This document shows, piece after piece, positions 45,110 to 55,707 of a stretch of 64,000 nt of DNA; positions within the stretch are counted from its first letter, which is position 1, and each line of letters opens with the position of its first letter. This DNA is from Paraneptunicella aestuarii (GTDB taxonomy: Bacteria; Pseudomonadota; Gammaproteobacteria; Enterobacterales; Alteromonadaceae). The position numbers and the translations under genes are program-made. The notes under the pieces were generated by a model that saw nothing but the letters and a program-made list of their open reading frames with translations, did no database searches and was not told the DNA's origin. The stretch lies in the NCBI RefSeq assembly GCF_019900845.1, contig NZ_CP074570.1, positions 4,402,001 through 4,466,000 of the forward strand. The letters are read 5' to 3'.

Positions 45110-47071
45110 ATGATACGAAAGCTCAATGAGCATTCTCTATCAAGATTGCGGAATAATATTATTTCTGGATATATGACAAGTCTCGAACAGACAGCCAATC
45201 ACGCTCAACGCAACAATTTGAGAAGCATCGGATTTCCGGCGAGATACCCTGCCCTGCTTTGCCTGCTGATTCTGTGCCTGTTTATGTTACTGTCCTCTTG
45301 TAGTAGTCCTTCACGCACAACTTCTCCACGACAAGAACAGCCCGGAAAAACACAAGAGATTCAGCAACCTAAACCATTCACTGCCAATGATTATGTTGAG
45401 TTATCCGAGCAATATTCTGGCATTCAACGTCTGGAATACTTGCTGAAGGCAGCCATAGAGTTCCAATCGGTTTCCTGCCCTAAAAGTCAGGTTATTACAT
45501 CCCTTATTGCACCTAAACTGAGCGGAGAAAATCGCTCCGAAGCTTATCTGATTGATGCCGAGTGCGCTTTTTCTTTAGAAGACTATGAACAAGCCGAACG
45601 TTCATTATCAGAAGTCACCAATAGCGCAGCTTTCATGCAGCGAAAAATAATCTTGCAAGCCAGCCTGCATAATCAACATAAGCAATGGTGGCAAGCTGCT
45701 CAAACCTTAGCTCAATTACCTGATGAAGACGGTCAAATTTCACTGCAAATCTGGTCATTGCTGGATAAGTTATCACTAACAGAGCTACAACTTAAAAGTC
45801 AAAAATCGACATTGTTACAGCCAACATTACAGCTATTGTTGATGCAAAGACTCTATGCTACTCAGCCAGATAAACTGCAAATGGCAGTACAAGAGTGGCA
45901 AGCGAGACACTCATGGCACAAACTGGCGCAACAACTACCAGACTCACTGATTCATTCACTTACAACCCGGATTTTTCGTCCCGGAAAAATGGGAGTGATC
46001 CTGCCCTTGTCAGGAAAACTGGAGAATCAGGGGTTAGCAGTGAAAGAGGGTATTCTCGCAGCCTATTTCAACGAACAGCAACGTCAATCTCAAACGGCAA
46101 ATCCAAGACCATTACCCGAGCTCGTTTTTATCGACAGCAACAATAATAACCTCTTGTTGACCGAGCAATTCGCAGAATTAGACTTTGTATTAGGGCCATT
46201 ATTAAAAGAAAACATTGCCAAATTTTCTCCTTATATTCAGTCCCCATCACTAGCATTGAATTATGTTAATGAATCTCTGGAAGCTGGGCTTGTTGAATCC
46301 TCAGAGCACTACTTTTTTTCCTTGTCTCCAGAAGACGAAGCATCACAAATGGCGAGGCACTTATTTGAATCAGGGTTAACCAAACCTTTACTTATACAGG
46401 CTGAAAACCAGGCCGCTGAAAGGATGTCACAAGCCTTTGTTCGTACCTGGACAAATTTAGGAATGAATAAAGTCGAGTCGATTACCTTTAACAATAATCA
46501 GAACATGCGCGATCGAATCAGCGCATTGCTCGATGTAGCCGACAGCAAAGCCAGAATCAAAGAAATAGAATCGTTGCTGGTAAAAGAGTTACATTCTTTT
46601 GAGCGCAACCGACGTGACGCAGATGCCGTTGTGATATTTGCCAACGCCCCTCAAACGGAACTAATTAACCCGATTATTGAATCAAGTATCAGTCCATTTG
46701 CCGATATTCTTCCTGTATTTGCTTCATCTCGCAGTTACAGTACGCAAAAAAGTCTGAACAGTATGCGAGATCTTCGCAATTTACGTTTTATTGATATGCC
46801 CTGGATGTTGCCAGATCACGACTACGACTCGTTACACAAGTTGTACATCTCGCTTTGGCCAAAACATCAAGACACCAATTTACGTTTGTTTGCAATGGGT
46901 TATGATGCTTTTAATGTCATTGAACATTTAAAGCCATTGCAACAACTCCCCCAGTACCGATTTACCGGGTTAACCGGGGAAATATACATGGATAACCAGC
47001 AGCAATTAAGGAGAATACTGCCATGGGGACAAATCAGGGATGACAAAGTGGTCAAACTTTCAGGGAATTAA
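45110..47071 (+). CDS. lpoA: Penicillin-binding-protein activator LpoA
   Basis: Outer-membrane lipoprotein that stimulates PBP1a from outside the wall. Lipobox LSSC (Cys64 from ATG 45110); the long N-terminus suggests that ATG 45173 may be the true start. The N-terminal domain is TPR-like helical (about 90-290), and the C-terminal domain is a periplasmic-binding-protein type I fold (GVILPLSGKLENQGLAVKEGILAAYF, about 300-650). Its last 32 nt overlap yraN. First gene of lpoA-yraN-diaA-dolP. Confidence 0.94.
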   Translation: MIRKLNEHSLSRLRNNIISGYMTSLEQTANHAQRNNLRSIGFPARYPALLCLLILCLFMLLSSCSSPSRTTSPRQEQPGKTQEIQQPKPFTANDYVELSEQYSGIQRLEYLLKAAIEFQSVSCPKSQVITSLIAPKLSGENRSEAYLIDAECAFSLEDYEQAERSLSEVTNSAAFMQRKIILQASLHNQHKQWWQAAQTLAQLPDEDGQISLQIWSLLDKLSLTELQLKSQKSTLLQPTLQLLLMQRLYATQPDKLQMAVQEWQARHSWHKLAQQLPDSLIHSLTTRIFRPGKMGVILPLSGKLENQGLAVKEGILAAYFNEQQRQSQTANPRPLPELVFIDSNNNNLLLTEQFAELDFVLGPLLKENIAKFSPYIQSPSLALNYVNESLEAGLVESSEHYFFSLSPEDEASQMARHLFESGLTKPLLIQAENQAAERMSQAFVRTWTNLGMNKVESITFNNNQNMRDRISALLDVADSKARIKEIESLLVKELHSFERNRRDADAVVIFANAPQTELINPIIESSISPFADILPVFASSRSYSTQKSLNSMRDLRNLRFIDMPWMLPDHDYDSLHKLYISLWPKHQDTNLRLFAMGYDAFNVIEHLKPLQQLPQYRFTGLTGEIYMDNQQQLRRILPWGQIRDDKVVKLSGN

Positions 47072-47417
47072 GCGCCGTTTTTCTCATTTGATTGGGGCGA
47101 GCGCCGAAGACAAAGCCTGCCAATATTTGTTGGAACAAGGATTAGTCTTAATAGAAAGAAATTATCGCTGCCGGGGCGGAGAAATCGACCTGATAATGCG
47201 CGACAATGAACAATTAATATTTGTTGAGGTCAAATACCGAAAACAAAAGCAATATGGTTATGCCGCTGAGTATTTCACTGAACAAAAGCGGAAAAAAGTA
47301 CAGCGCGCCATTTTGCACTATTTAAAAGCGGTCAGATTAAACCATGCAACAACAGCAATGCGTATTGATCTGGTCGCCATAGACGATAATCAGATCCAAT
47401 GGCTTAAAGCAGTCTGA
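47040..47417 (+). CDS. yraN: UPF0102 family protein YraN
   Basis: A 125-aa protein with the nuclease-like core EDKACQYLLEQGLVLIERNYRCRGGEIDLIMRD and LIFVEVKYRK (E-x-K), ending in RIDLVAID. The fold is that of Holliday-junction resolvase-type endonucleases, but biochemical function is not settled. The start overlaps lpoA by 32 nt in another frame, so translation is coupled. Confidence 0.95.
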   Translation: MTKWSNFQGIKRRFSHLIGASAEDKACQYLLEQGLVLIERNYRCRGGEIDLIMRDNEQLIFVEVKYRKQKQYGYAAEYFTEQKRKKVQRAILHYLKAVRLNHATTAMRIDLVAIDDNQIQWLKAV

Positions 47418-47464
47418 AGCCGTGAATAGGATATCGATTAAAAGAAACTAACGAAACATACTGA

Positions 47465-48058
<594 letters not shown>

Positions 48059-48059
48059 C

Positions 48060-48677
48060 ATGCCTCGACCAGATAAAGGAAATACTCTCACTAACAGGAT
48101 AAAAGGAATTGGGCTGGTTTTACCCATTACTCTTTTGGCTTCTTCGTTGCTTTCAGGTTGTGCAGCTTTAGTTGTTGGAGGTGTTGGTGTTAGCGCGGTC
48201 ACCATGAGTGAAGACAAGCGCACCATTGGCACTCAAATTGACGATGCCACGACTGATGCAAAAATTGAGAATGCAATCAGCAAAGTTGAAGAGCTAAAGG
48301 AAAACTCGAACATTAGTGTTCATGTGTATAACGGAACCGTGTTATTACTAGGTCAGACTCCTAATGGCAACTTGCGCATCAAAGCCGAACAGGCAGCTGC
48401 AACCGTTCCGAATATCCGCAAGATCCACAACCAGATAAGAATTGGTTCTCCAACAGCTGCGACGACAAAAGCCTACGACGTTTGGTTAGCATCAAAAGTT
48501 CGCGCCAATTTGCTGTCAGACAAAGAAGTCGACTTCCTGAAAATTGACGTAGCAGTGGAAGATTCCGAGGTGTTTTTGATGGGCTTGGTTACACAAACGC
48601 AAGCCGACAAAGCTATCGAAATAACACGAAATATTGATGGTGTGGTAAAGGTCATCAACGTGTTTGAAATCCTGTAA
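48060..48677 (+). CDS. dolP: Dual-BON outer-membrane lipoprotein DolP
   Basis: Outer-membrane integrity factor. Start ATG 48060, 2 nt after diaA. Lipobox LSGC (about residue 36), glycine-rich VVGGVGVSAVTM, then two BON domains, approximately 65-130 (TDAKIENAISKV, NISVHVYNGTVLLLGQTPN) and 140-205 (DVWLASKVRANLLSDKEV, VEDSEVFLMGLVTQTQADKAIEI). Last gene of the operon. Confidence 0.95.
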   Translation: MPRPDKGNTLTNRIKGIGLVLPITLLASSLLSGCAALVVGGVGVSAVTMSEDKRTIGTQIDDATTDAKIENAISKVEELKENSNISVHVYNGTVLLLGQTPNGNLRIKAEQAAATVPNIRKIHNQIRIGSPTAATTKAYDVWLASKVRANLLSDKEVDFLKIDVAVEDSEVFLMGLVTQTQADKAIEITRNIDGVVKVINVFEIL

Positions 48678-48695
48678 CAGACTCATATTAAATAT

Positions 48696-48739
48696 AAAAA
48701 AGCCCGCGAGGTTTATTGCTGACTTCGCGGGCTTTTTTT
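48696..48739. terminator. Bidirectional terminator between dolP and sspB
   Basis: AAAAAGCCCGCGA pairs with TCGCGGGCTTTTTT around an internal loop, with A and T runs on both sides; serves dolP (plus) and sspB (minus). Confidence 0.9.
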
Positions 48740-48783
48740 GAACAGTGCTATTTGCATATCACTGTTCAGTATCCGTAGATGCT

Positions 48784-49269
48784 CTACTTTACGACTTTAA
48801 GGGATGGACGTCCTTTTGGCGGTTTAGGTGGTTCAGCAGAATGATTGCCTTCGCTTTCAACTTCTTCCCTACCATCAACACTTTTCAGCCCCTGAGACAC
48901 TGGAGATTTCTCCTGAGCCACAGCCTCGGCCTCCATCTCTCCCTGTTCAGCAGATTGCCCATCCTGTTGCATGAAAATAGTGCCAGCACCATTTTCTCTG
49001 GCAAAAATAGCCAACACCGCTTTACAAGGAATAACCAGCCTTCTCGATACACCAGAAAAGCGAGCATTGAACATGATCCATTCATTCCCCATTTGCATAT
49101 CGACACACGCGGTTGGTGATACATTAAGAACAATTTGACCATCTTTCACATGTTCTCTTGGCACCTCAACACCTTCAACTTCGGCGTCAACAGCCAAGTG
49201 AGGGGTAAGATCATTATCAACAATCCATTCGTAGTAAGCTCTAAGCAAATAAGGTTGATTGGGTGTCAT
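48784..49269 (-). CDS. sspB: ClpXP adaptor SspB
   Basis: Delivers ssrA-tagged proteins to ClpXP. The N-terminal substrate-binding domain (YLLRAYYEWIVDNDLTPHLAVDA, GQIVLNVSPTACVDMQMGNEWIMFNARFSG, about 5-105) is followed by an acidic flexible linker and a short C-terminal ClpX-binding tail (RPSLKVVK), all diagnostic. 161 aa. Immediately downstream of sspA. Confidence 0.97.
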   Translation of the reverse strand: MTPNQPYLLRAYYEWIVDNDLTPHLAVDAEVEGVEVPREHVKDGQIVLNVSPTACVDMQMGNEWIMFNARFSGVSRRLVIPCKAVLAIFARENGAGTIFMQQDGQSAEQGEMEAEAVAQEKSPVSQGLKSVDGREEVESEGNHSAEPPKPPKGRPSLKVVK

Positions 49270-49278
49270 ATTCTTATC

Positions 49279-49911
49279 CTAAAGAGGGTTATGGATTTCA
49301 CGTTCCTGATCGGTCAATGACGCCCTGAACGAATCTCTTTCGAATACGCGGTTCATGTAAGCCTTAATCTCACGGCTTCCATTACCTGACAACTCAATGT
49401 TTAATGCCGGTAATCTCCACAATAATGGAGCCAGATAACAATCAACCAGACTAAATTCTTCGCTCATAAAGAATGGTTGCTCATTAAACAACGGAGCCAA
49501 AGCCAAAATTTGCTCACGCAAATCATTACGCGCAGATTCCACATCACCATCACCTGCCAAAATTTGGTGTGCCAGTGTGTACCAGTCAGTTTCAATGCGG
49601 TGCATCATCAAACGACTTTGACCACGAGAAACCGGGTAAACGGGCATTAGTGGAGGATGAGGAAAACGCTCGTCCAAATATTCCATAATAATATTAGATT
49701 GATAGAGCACGAGTTCACGATCAACCAATGTAGGAATAGTGCCATACGGATTTACTTCAAAGAGATCTTCAGGCAGATTATTTGGCTCGGTGTAATTAAT
49801 CTCTACTCCAACACCTTTTTCAGCAAGTACGATGCGAACCTGGTGGCTGTATATGTCCAATGTTCCTGAAAACAATGTCATAATCGATCGCTTATTTGTG
49901 GCAACAGCCAT
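49279..49911 (-). CDS. sspA: Stringent starvation protein A
   Basis: A glutathione-S-transferase-fold protein that binds RNA polymerase and modulates promoter choice on starvation. 210 aa; LFSGTLDIYSHQVRIVLAEKGV start, EVNPYGTIPTLVDRELVLYQSNIIMEYLDERFPHPPLMP (surface region known from E. coli, including the PHPPL pocket) and a helical C-terminal domain. ATG 49911 is preceded by GGAGG; ATG 49881 is an alternative start. Lies between petC and sspB, the usual gammaproteobacterial order. Confidence 0.96.
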   Translation of the reverse strand: MAVATNKRSIMTLFSGTLDIYSHQVRIVLAEKGVGVEINYTEPNNLPEDLFEVNPYGTIPTLVDRELVLYQSNIIMEYLDERFPHPPLMPVYPVSRGQSRLMMHRIETDWYTLAHQILAGDGDVESARNDLREQILALAPLFNEQPFFMSEEFSLVDCYLAPLLWRLPALNIELSGNGSREIKAYMNRVFERDSFRASLTDQEREIHNPL

Positions 49912-50002
49912 TAAAACTCCTCCGATATTCTCTCGATTGTCAGCAGTCTAACAGCAAGACAACATCACTTAGCTATCAAACTTAAATCAGATAATGTACA
50001 AA

Positions 50003-50028
50003 ACAAAAGGGGGCGATAGTGCGCCCCC
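50003..50028 (-). terminator. Terminator between petC and sspA
   Basis: Minus strand: GGGGGCG/CGCCCCC stem, 6-nt loop, then TTTTGTTT. Ends petABC transcription before sspA-sspB. Confidence 0.85.
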
Positions 50029-50054
50029 AGTATTTTAACAGATATTCAGCAAAA

Positions 50055-50789
50055 TTAGTGAACGTCTCGCCAATATTCTTTTTTCAGTAAGAAAACAAAG
50101 ACAAACAACACTAAAACGAAGATCAGAACGTTCTTACCAATAGCTTGACGCTCAAGCGCAATCGGTTCACCTGTGTATACCAGGAAGTTAACAAGATCCA
50201 ATACCACCTTGTCGTATTCACTGGCACTCAATTCACCTGAACCATCAGACTTGATGCCAACATAACGCTCGACCATTTCGCCATCAACCATTTGCATTTC
50301 ATTCGTCATACGAGGAACGCCTTGCAATTCTTGCAATACGTGAGGCATACCTACGTCAGGAAATACCTTGTTGTTAACGCCAAAAGTTTTTGACTCATCA
50401 ACATAGAAGGTACGCAAATAGGTATAAAGCCAATCAGCACCACGTACACGGGCAACCAGCGTCAAATCAGGAGGAGGCGCACCGAACCACTTGGCAGCTT
50501 GCTTTTCAGGGATAGCGCTTTCCATATGATCGAAAACTTTTTCACCTGTAAACTGCAAGTACTCTTGACCTAATTCGTCAGGAATTCCCAAGTCAGCAAA
50601 TGTACGTTGATAACGCTGATACTGCATTTGGTGGCAGCCCAGACAGTAGTTCATGAACGTACGAGCACCACTTTGTAGTGATTCCTTATCCGTTAAATCA
50701 TAGTCTGCGTGATCCAGCGGGTAATTACTGCCGGCAGCAAATACCAGGCCGGGAACAAGCAAACAAACTAATGCTAATAGTTTTTTCAT
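50055..50789 (-). CDS. petC: Cytochrome c1 of the cytochrome bc1 complex
   Basis: Carries electrons from the Rieske centre to soluble cytochrome c. 244 aa: cleaved signal peptide (about 1-19), heme motif CLGCH (Cys49, Cys52, His53), Met axial-ligand region DVGMPHVL, and a C-terminal membrane anchor (about 218-238). Start overlaps the petB stop by 4 nt. Confidence 0.97.
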   Translation of the reverse strand: MKKLLALVCLLVPGLVFAAGSNYPLDHADYDLTDKESLQSGARTFMNYCLGCHQMQYQRYQRTFADLGIPDELGQEYLQFTGEKVFDHMESAIPEKQAAKWFGAPPPDLTLVARVRGADWLYTYLRTFYVDESKTFGVNNKVFPDVGMPHVLQELQGVPRMTNEMQMVDGEMVERYVGIKSDGSGELSASEYDKVVLDLVNFLVYTGEPIALERQAIGKNVLIFVLVLFVFVFLLKKEYWRDVH

Positions 50790-52063
50790 TTGGTGATCCT
50801 CTCTGGTAATGGCTTGGTCGCTTCATTTTTGCTGTACAACCAAAGCAATCCGAAGAAGCCGAAATACATGATTGTCAAAATTTGAGAAGCAACAATCTTC
50901 CAGTTAGCTTGAGGAGTACCACCCAAATAACCCAGGAAGATAAACACACCAGCGAAAATTAACAGGTTCCATCTGTGCAAACCTGAACGATAACGCCATG
51001 AACGAACACGACCACGATCAATCCAGGGTAACAAGAACAAGGCAATAATTGCTGCAAACATCGCAATAACACCAAACAACTTGTCAGGTACAGCTTTCAA
51101 AATCGCGTAGAAAGGTGTGAAGTACCATACAGGGAAGATGTGCTCAGGAGTCTTCAATGGGTTAGCAATTTCAAAGTTAGGATGTTCAAGGAAGTAACCA
51201 CCCATTTCTGGATTAAAGAACATCACGTAAGCAAATGCTGCCAGGAAGAAACAGAACGCCACCATATCTTTCATCACGATGTGAGGGAAGAAAGGCACTA
51301 CGTCATCAATAATGTCGTATTTCTTGGTGTAGTATTCATGCATGGCAAATTTGGTTTGCTGATCTTCAGGAACAGAACCTTTTGGACGCTTAACTTCAAT
51401 ACCATCAGGGTTATTTGAACCTACTTCGTGCAACGCTACGATATGCAAGAACACCAAAATAACCAGCACCAAAGGTAAGGCAATAACGTGTAATGCGAAG
51501 AAACGGTTCAATGTGGCACCAGAGATAACATAGTCACCCTGAATCCACTCAACCAAATCTGGTCCAATAACAGGAATAGCACCAAACAGAGATACGATTA
51601 CCTGAGCACCCCAGTATGACATTTGACCCCAAGGCAATACGTAACCCATGAAGGCTTCAGCCATTAGTGCCAGATAAATGAACATACCGAACAACCACAG
51701 CAGCTCTCTTGGTTTCTGATATGAACCGTAGATCATGCCGCGGAACATATGCATATACACAACGATGAAGAAAGCAGAAGCACCGGTCGAATGCATGTAA
51801 CGAAGTAACCAACCGTACTCTACGTCACGCATAATGTATTCAACAGAAGCAAAAGCACGTTCAGCTGAAGGTTCAAAGCTCATCGTCAACCAGATACCAG
51901 TAACAATCTGATTGATTAAAACGATAGTTGCCAGGAAACCGAAGACATACCAGAAGTTCATGTTTTTCGGTGCTGGATACTGAATAGCGTGCATGTTAGC
52001 AACGCGCATCATTGGAATGCGATATTCAATCCAATCAAGAAGATTTTTCCACATGTTAGGCAA
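50786..52063 (-). CDS. petB: Cytochrome b of the cytochrome bc1 complex
   Basis: A 425-aa membrane subunit with two b hemes, which oxidises ubiquinol. Eight transmembrane helices; the histidine ligands lie in YMHSTGASAFFIVVYMHMFRG and FFALHVIALPLVLVILVFLHIVALHEVG; the Qo-site PEWY-type motif is here IFPVWYFTPFYAILKA. Overlaps petA by 8 nt and petC by 4 nt. Confidence 0.98.
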   Translation of the reverse strand: MPNMWKNLLDWIEYRIPMMRVANMHAIQYPAPKNMNFWYVFGFLATIVLINQIVTGIWLTMSFEPSAERAFASVEYIMRDVEYGWLLRYMHSTGASAFFIVVYMHMFRGMIYGSYQKPRELLWLFGMFIYLALMAEAFMGYVLPWGQMSYWGAQVIVSLFGAIPVIGPDLVEWIQGDYVISGATLNRFFALHVIALPLVLVILVFLHIVALHEVGSNNPDGIEVKRPKGSVPEDQQTKFAMHEYYTKKYDIIDDVVPFFPHIVMKDMVAFCFFLAAFAYVMFFNPEMGGYFLEHPNFEIANPLKTPEHIFPVWYFTPFYAILKAVPDKLFGVIAMFAAIIALFLLPWIDRGRVRSWRYRSGLHRWNLLIFAGVFIFLGYLGGTPQANWKIVASQILTIMYFGFFGLLWLYSKNEATKPLPERITK

Positions 52064-52649
52064 CCTCCCCTTCTTTACCGATCAGGATTCGGTTGTCATC
52101 AATGTAGTAATACGGTGGAACAACCAAATTGGTAGGAGCAGGAACGCTTTGGAATACACGTCCAGCCATATCGAACTTGGAACCGTGACAAGGGCAGAAG
52201 AAGCCTTCCGGCACACCTTCAACGTACTCAGAAAATGCACCATCTTTTAAGTGCTGAGGAGAACATCCCAAGTGAGTACATACACCAACCAACACCAGAT
52301 ATTCTTCTTTCAAAGAACGATATCTGTTCTTGGCAAATGTAGGTTGCTGCTCTACGTCAGAGGCAGGATCTCTAAGTTGGTCTTCATGATTGGCCAACGC
52401 AGCAAGAATTTCTTGTGTTCTGCGTACGATCCAGACTGGCTTCGAACGCCATTCCACACGCATCATTTGACCAGGTTCAAGTTTACTAATATCTACTTCA
52501 ACATCCGCGCCGGCTGCTTTAGCTCGGGCACTGGGATTCCATGAAGCGACAAACGGTACAGCGGCTCCAATCACTCCGACACCGCCCACAACCGAGGTTG
52601 CTACGGTAAGGAAGCGTCGCCGACTATTATCTACAGGCGCGTTGCTCAT
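52056..52649 (-). CDS. petA: Rieske iron-sulfur subunit of cytochrome bc1
   Basis: 197 aa from ATG 52649 (GGGGA upstream). A Tat-type N-terminus (SRRRFL) and one membrane anchor (about 15-35) lead into the soluble head, with the [2Fe-2S] ligands in CTHLGCSP and CPCHGSKFD (two Cys and two His, plus the disulfide Cys pair). First gene of petABC. Confidence 0.97.
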   Translation of the reverse strand: MSNAPVDNSRRRFLTVATSVVGGVGVIGAAVPFVASWNPSARAKAAGADVEVDISKLEPGQMMRVEWRSKPVWIVRRTQEILAALANHEDQLRDPASDVEQQPTFAKNRYRSLKEEYLVLVGVCTHLGCSPQHLKDGAFSEYVEGVPEGFFCPCHGSKFDMAGRVFQSVPAPTNLVVPPYYYIDDNRILIGKEGEVA

Positions 52650-53114
52650 CCAATTTTCCCCAAAGGTTGGATTTAGAGAGTTATTTTCATTTGATACGAA
52701 TGTATTCAGGAATACCAAGCATACGGACTACAACCCGCCAGCGGCTTACTATTGGAACCACATCTTTCTGTGTTTTTATGTAAACGCACCAATAGCGCTA
52801 CAAACCGGTATCCTTACTAGCAAAAAACCAATAAATCAAAAACCTTGACTAACTACGGGTGAATTCCTGACTCTGTAACAAATATTGTTCCGGTTTTTAC
52901 CCGGGCTGCATGATAAAAGAAAACCCTCATGAAACACAAGGGATTCCTGATGAAAAGCACTAATATTGATCGGATTTTGCACTATTTAGCTGCAAAGAGC
53001 CTATCCAAAGACATTGAGCATTAATTTAACCGGACATTATTTCAAGAATTGATGACATTTTTCTTATCGTAGAAAATAACGACCAATACTGTGCTTTTTC
53101 GACCCAGAAAAACA
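52650..53114. other. Intergenic region between rpsI and petA
   Basis: About 460 bp with no supported gene. It holds the petABC promoter on the minus strand. AT-rich; no repeat recognised. Confidence 0.4.
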
Positions 53115-53142
53115 AAAAACCCGGAACAAGTCCGGGTTTTTG
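53115..53142 (-). terminator. Terminator of rplM-rpsI
   Basis: AAAAACCCGGA pairs with TCCGGGTTTTT around ACAAG, 20 nt after the rpsI stop codon. Confidence 0.88.
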
Positions 53143-53161
53143 ACAATTGACAACAAACGAA

Positions 53162-53554
53162 TTAACGCTTGGAGAATTGAGGCTTCTTACGTGCTTTATG
53201 AAGACCAACTTTCTTACGTTCAACGCGACGAGCGTCACGAGTAACAAAGCCAGCTTGACGAAGTGCTGGACGCAAAGCTTCATCATATTCCATCAACGCA
53301 CGAGTAATGCCGTGACGAATTGCACCAGCCTGACCGCTAATACCACCACCAGTTACAGTGATGTACAAGTCAAACTTTTCTGTCAATTCAACCAACTCTA
53401 GAGGTTGACGAACGATCATACGTGCAGTTTCACGACCAAAGAACTCTTCCAAAGAGCGTTTGTTTACAGTGATGTTACCTGTGCCTGGACGCAAGAAAAC
53501 ACGAGCTGTAGAACTTTTGCGGCGACCAGTACCGTAATATTGATTATCAGCCAT
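53162..53554 (-). CDS. rpsI: Ribosomal protein S9
   Basis: 30S subunit protein, 130 aa, with the conserved [17 protein letters not shown] start, [19 protein letters not shown] centre and basic C-terminal tail RKKPQFSKR that reaches the P-site tRNA. Follows rplM by 13 nt; together they form the rplM-rpsI operon. Confidence 0.99.
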   Translation of the reverse strand: MADNQYYGTGRRKSSTARVFLRPGTGNITVNKRSLEEFFGRETARMIVRQPLELVELTEKFDLYITVTGGGISGQAGAIRHGITRALMEYDEALRPALRQAGFVTRDARRVERKKVGLHKARKKPQFSKR

Positions 53555-53567
53555 CGATCAGTGCTCC

Positions 53568-53996
53568 TTAAATGTCCAAAACTTGAGGTTGTTGAGCAGC
53601 ATGACTGTGCTCTCCACCTGCGTAAACTTTCAGCTTACGGAACATTGCACGACCAAGAGGGCCTTTAGGCAACATACCTTTAACCGCTTTCTCAATGATC
53701 ATCTCAGGCTTATGCGCTTGTAACTTCTCGAAGTTAACTTCTTTCAAGCCACCTGGATAACCAGTGTGAGAGTAATACATCTTGTCTTGTGCTTTGTTAC
53801 CAGTCACAGTGACTTTCTCTGCGTTTACAACGATGATGTAATCACCAGTGTCAACGTGAGGAGTGTATTCTGGCTTGTGCTTACCACGTAAACGACGCGC
53901 TGCTTCAGTCGCCAAGCGACCCAAAGTTTTATCAGTTGCGTCAATAACAAACCATTCACGTTTTACCGTTTCAGGTTTAGCTACAAATGTTTTCAT
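53568..53996 (-). CDS. rplM: Ribosomal protein L13
   Basis: 50S subunit protein, 142 aa. ATG 53996 ([15 protein letters not shown]) is the family start. Contains [43 protein letters not shown] and [21 protein letters not shown]. In E. coli the 5' leader binds L13/S9 for autoregulation; no equivalent structure is defined here. Confidence 0.99.
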   Translation of the reverse strand: MKTFVAKPETVKREWFVIDATDKTLGRLATEAARRLRGKHKPEYTPHVDTGDYIIVVNAEKVTVTGNKAQDKMYYSHTGYPGGLKEVNFEKLQAHKPEMIIEKAVKGMLPKGPLGRAMFRKLKVYAGGEHSHAAQQPQVLDI

Positions 53997-54294
53997 CTTA
54001 ACATTACCCAAATAAATTCAGACGTTCGTCTATTATCTCAACCCGGCATCAATCCGAATTGGAGACGCCTAATGATCAGTTATGCCACCCCTTCGAGTAA
54101 CCTGATTTGTACGCACTTTCCCTGTAGCCGTAACTGGGCAGGGCGCGAATTATACAGATTCTGAGGTAAAAAGCACCCCCTATCTATGCAAAAAGCGGAA
54201 AAAACAGCGAAAAAATAAACAATTTTTCGCTGTGCGTAGAAAATACAGATAAGTCTTTAAAAATAAAGAAGAAATAAAATGGATATAGCGTCAA

Positions 54295-55401
54295 TCAGGG
54301 TAAATGTTCTCGAGCCAGATACTCGTGAGATTGCATTTCCTTTAAGCGACTAATGCAACGTTTAAACTCAAAGCTTAATTGGCCTTGAGTGTATAGCTCA
54401 TCAATGGGCACCTCTGCGGCGATGATCAACTTCACATTGCGCTCATAGAATTCATCGACCATGGCAATAAAGCGTCGAGCCTTATCGTCAACTCGCGCGC
54501 TCATTTGGGTCACATTCGCCAGCAATACCGAATGATAATAGCGGCTAATTTCCATGTAATCATTTTGACTACGAGGGCCACCACATAATGCATCAAACTC
54601 GAACATCACAACGCCATCTGCATTACTCATGGTTTGAATAACACGCCCTAAAATTTCCAGGGGTTGCTTTTGTTCACACGCTTCTGGCGCTAATTTGGAA
54701 AAATAGTCATATAAATTAGCGGTTGCCTGTTCATCCAGTGGGTAATGGTAAATCTCCGCTTGCTCCAAAGTTCGCAAACGATAATCGACACCACTATCGA
54801 CATTCACCACTTTGGTATGGGCATTAAGCAAAGCAATTGCGGGCAGGAAGCGAGCGCGCTGCAAACCGTTACGATATAGTTCATCAGGAATAATATTGGA
54901 TGTCGCCACCAGCACAATACCGTGCGAGAACAATAGCTCAAACAACGTACCTAAAATCATCGCGTCAGTTATATCTGAGACAAAGAACTCGTCAAAGCAA
55001 ATCACCTCCGCTTCTGATGCGAAGCGTTTCGCGACTATCTTAAGAGGATCCGACTCACCAGAGAGCACTTTCATCTCTTCATGCACTCGATGCATAAAAC
55101 GATGGAAATGAACCCGCATCTTTCTTTCGATGGGCAAGCAATCGTAAAAAGTATCGACCAGATAGGTCTTACCTCGACCAACCCCACCCCAAAAATACAA
55201 GCCTTTAATAACAGGCTTAGTGACTTTTTTTCCAAGCGCACCTTTTAATTTGTCGCGCCAGGAAGAAGATGAAAGGGGTTGTGTCAGTTCGTCGTATAAA
55301 CGTTGCAACTCGATCACCGCATTTTCTTGTGCGGCGTCATATTGAAAATCATCGCGCTGCAAATCCTGCTTATATTTCTGCAACGGCGTCATGGCTGACA
55401 T
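54295..55401 (-). CDS. zapE: Cell-division ATPase ZapE (AFG1-like)
   Basis: 368 aa from ATG 55401 (GGGGAAATT upstream). AFG1-type AAA ATPase: Walker A GGVGRGKT, VHFHRFMHRVHEEM, Walker B VICFDEFFVSDITDAMIL and LVATSNIIPDELYRNGLQRARFLPAI. In E. coli it acts on Z-rings under stress. Lies just upstream of rplM on the same strand, as in other gammaproteobacteria. Confidence 0.96.
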   Translation of the reverse strand: MSAMTPLQKYKQDLQRDDFQYDAAQENAVIELQRLYDELTQPLSSSSWRDKLKGALGKKVTKPVIKGLYFWGGVGRGKTYLVDTFYDCLPIERKMRVHFHRFMHRVHEEMKVLSGESDPLKIVAKRFASEAEVICFDEFFVSDITDAMILGTLFELLFSHGIVLVATSNIIPDELYRNGLQRARFLPAIALLNAHTKVVNVDSGVDYRLRTLEQAEIYHYPLDEQATANLYDYFSKLAPEACEQKQPLEILGRVIQTMSNADGVVMFEFDALCGGPRSQNDYMEISRYYHSVLLANVTQMSARVDDKARRFIAMVDEFYERNVKLIIAAEVPIDELYTQGQLSFEFKRCISRLKEMQSHEYLAREHLP

Positions 55402-55707
55402 AATTTCCCCAAACATAAAATTGATGAAAATACCCATTCACCAGGGTGAGCCCCGGGGTACAAATCGACAGGAGAGGCATTATAGAGCGCCGCCGAAATA
55501 AGTGAACCCGGAACGAGCTTATTTTTCCTGCAAATACATGAATAAATATCATCACTGGTAACAAGAAACTGCTTAACACTTCTCAGATAATGCTGATAAT
55601 AGCCGCTATACTTTATGAACCACAGTGACTGTTGATCATTTTAGACGCTCAGCAGCCATCTAGGGAGTTTCATAAGTTGTAGTCAAACTGGTTTAAGAGG
55701 AACAAAT
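55402..55707. other. Divergent region between zapE and zapG
   Basis: About 300 bp separating divergent genes and holding both promoters; no gene or repeat is seen. Confidence 0.4.
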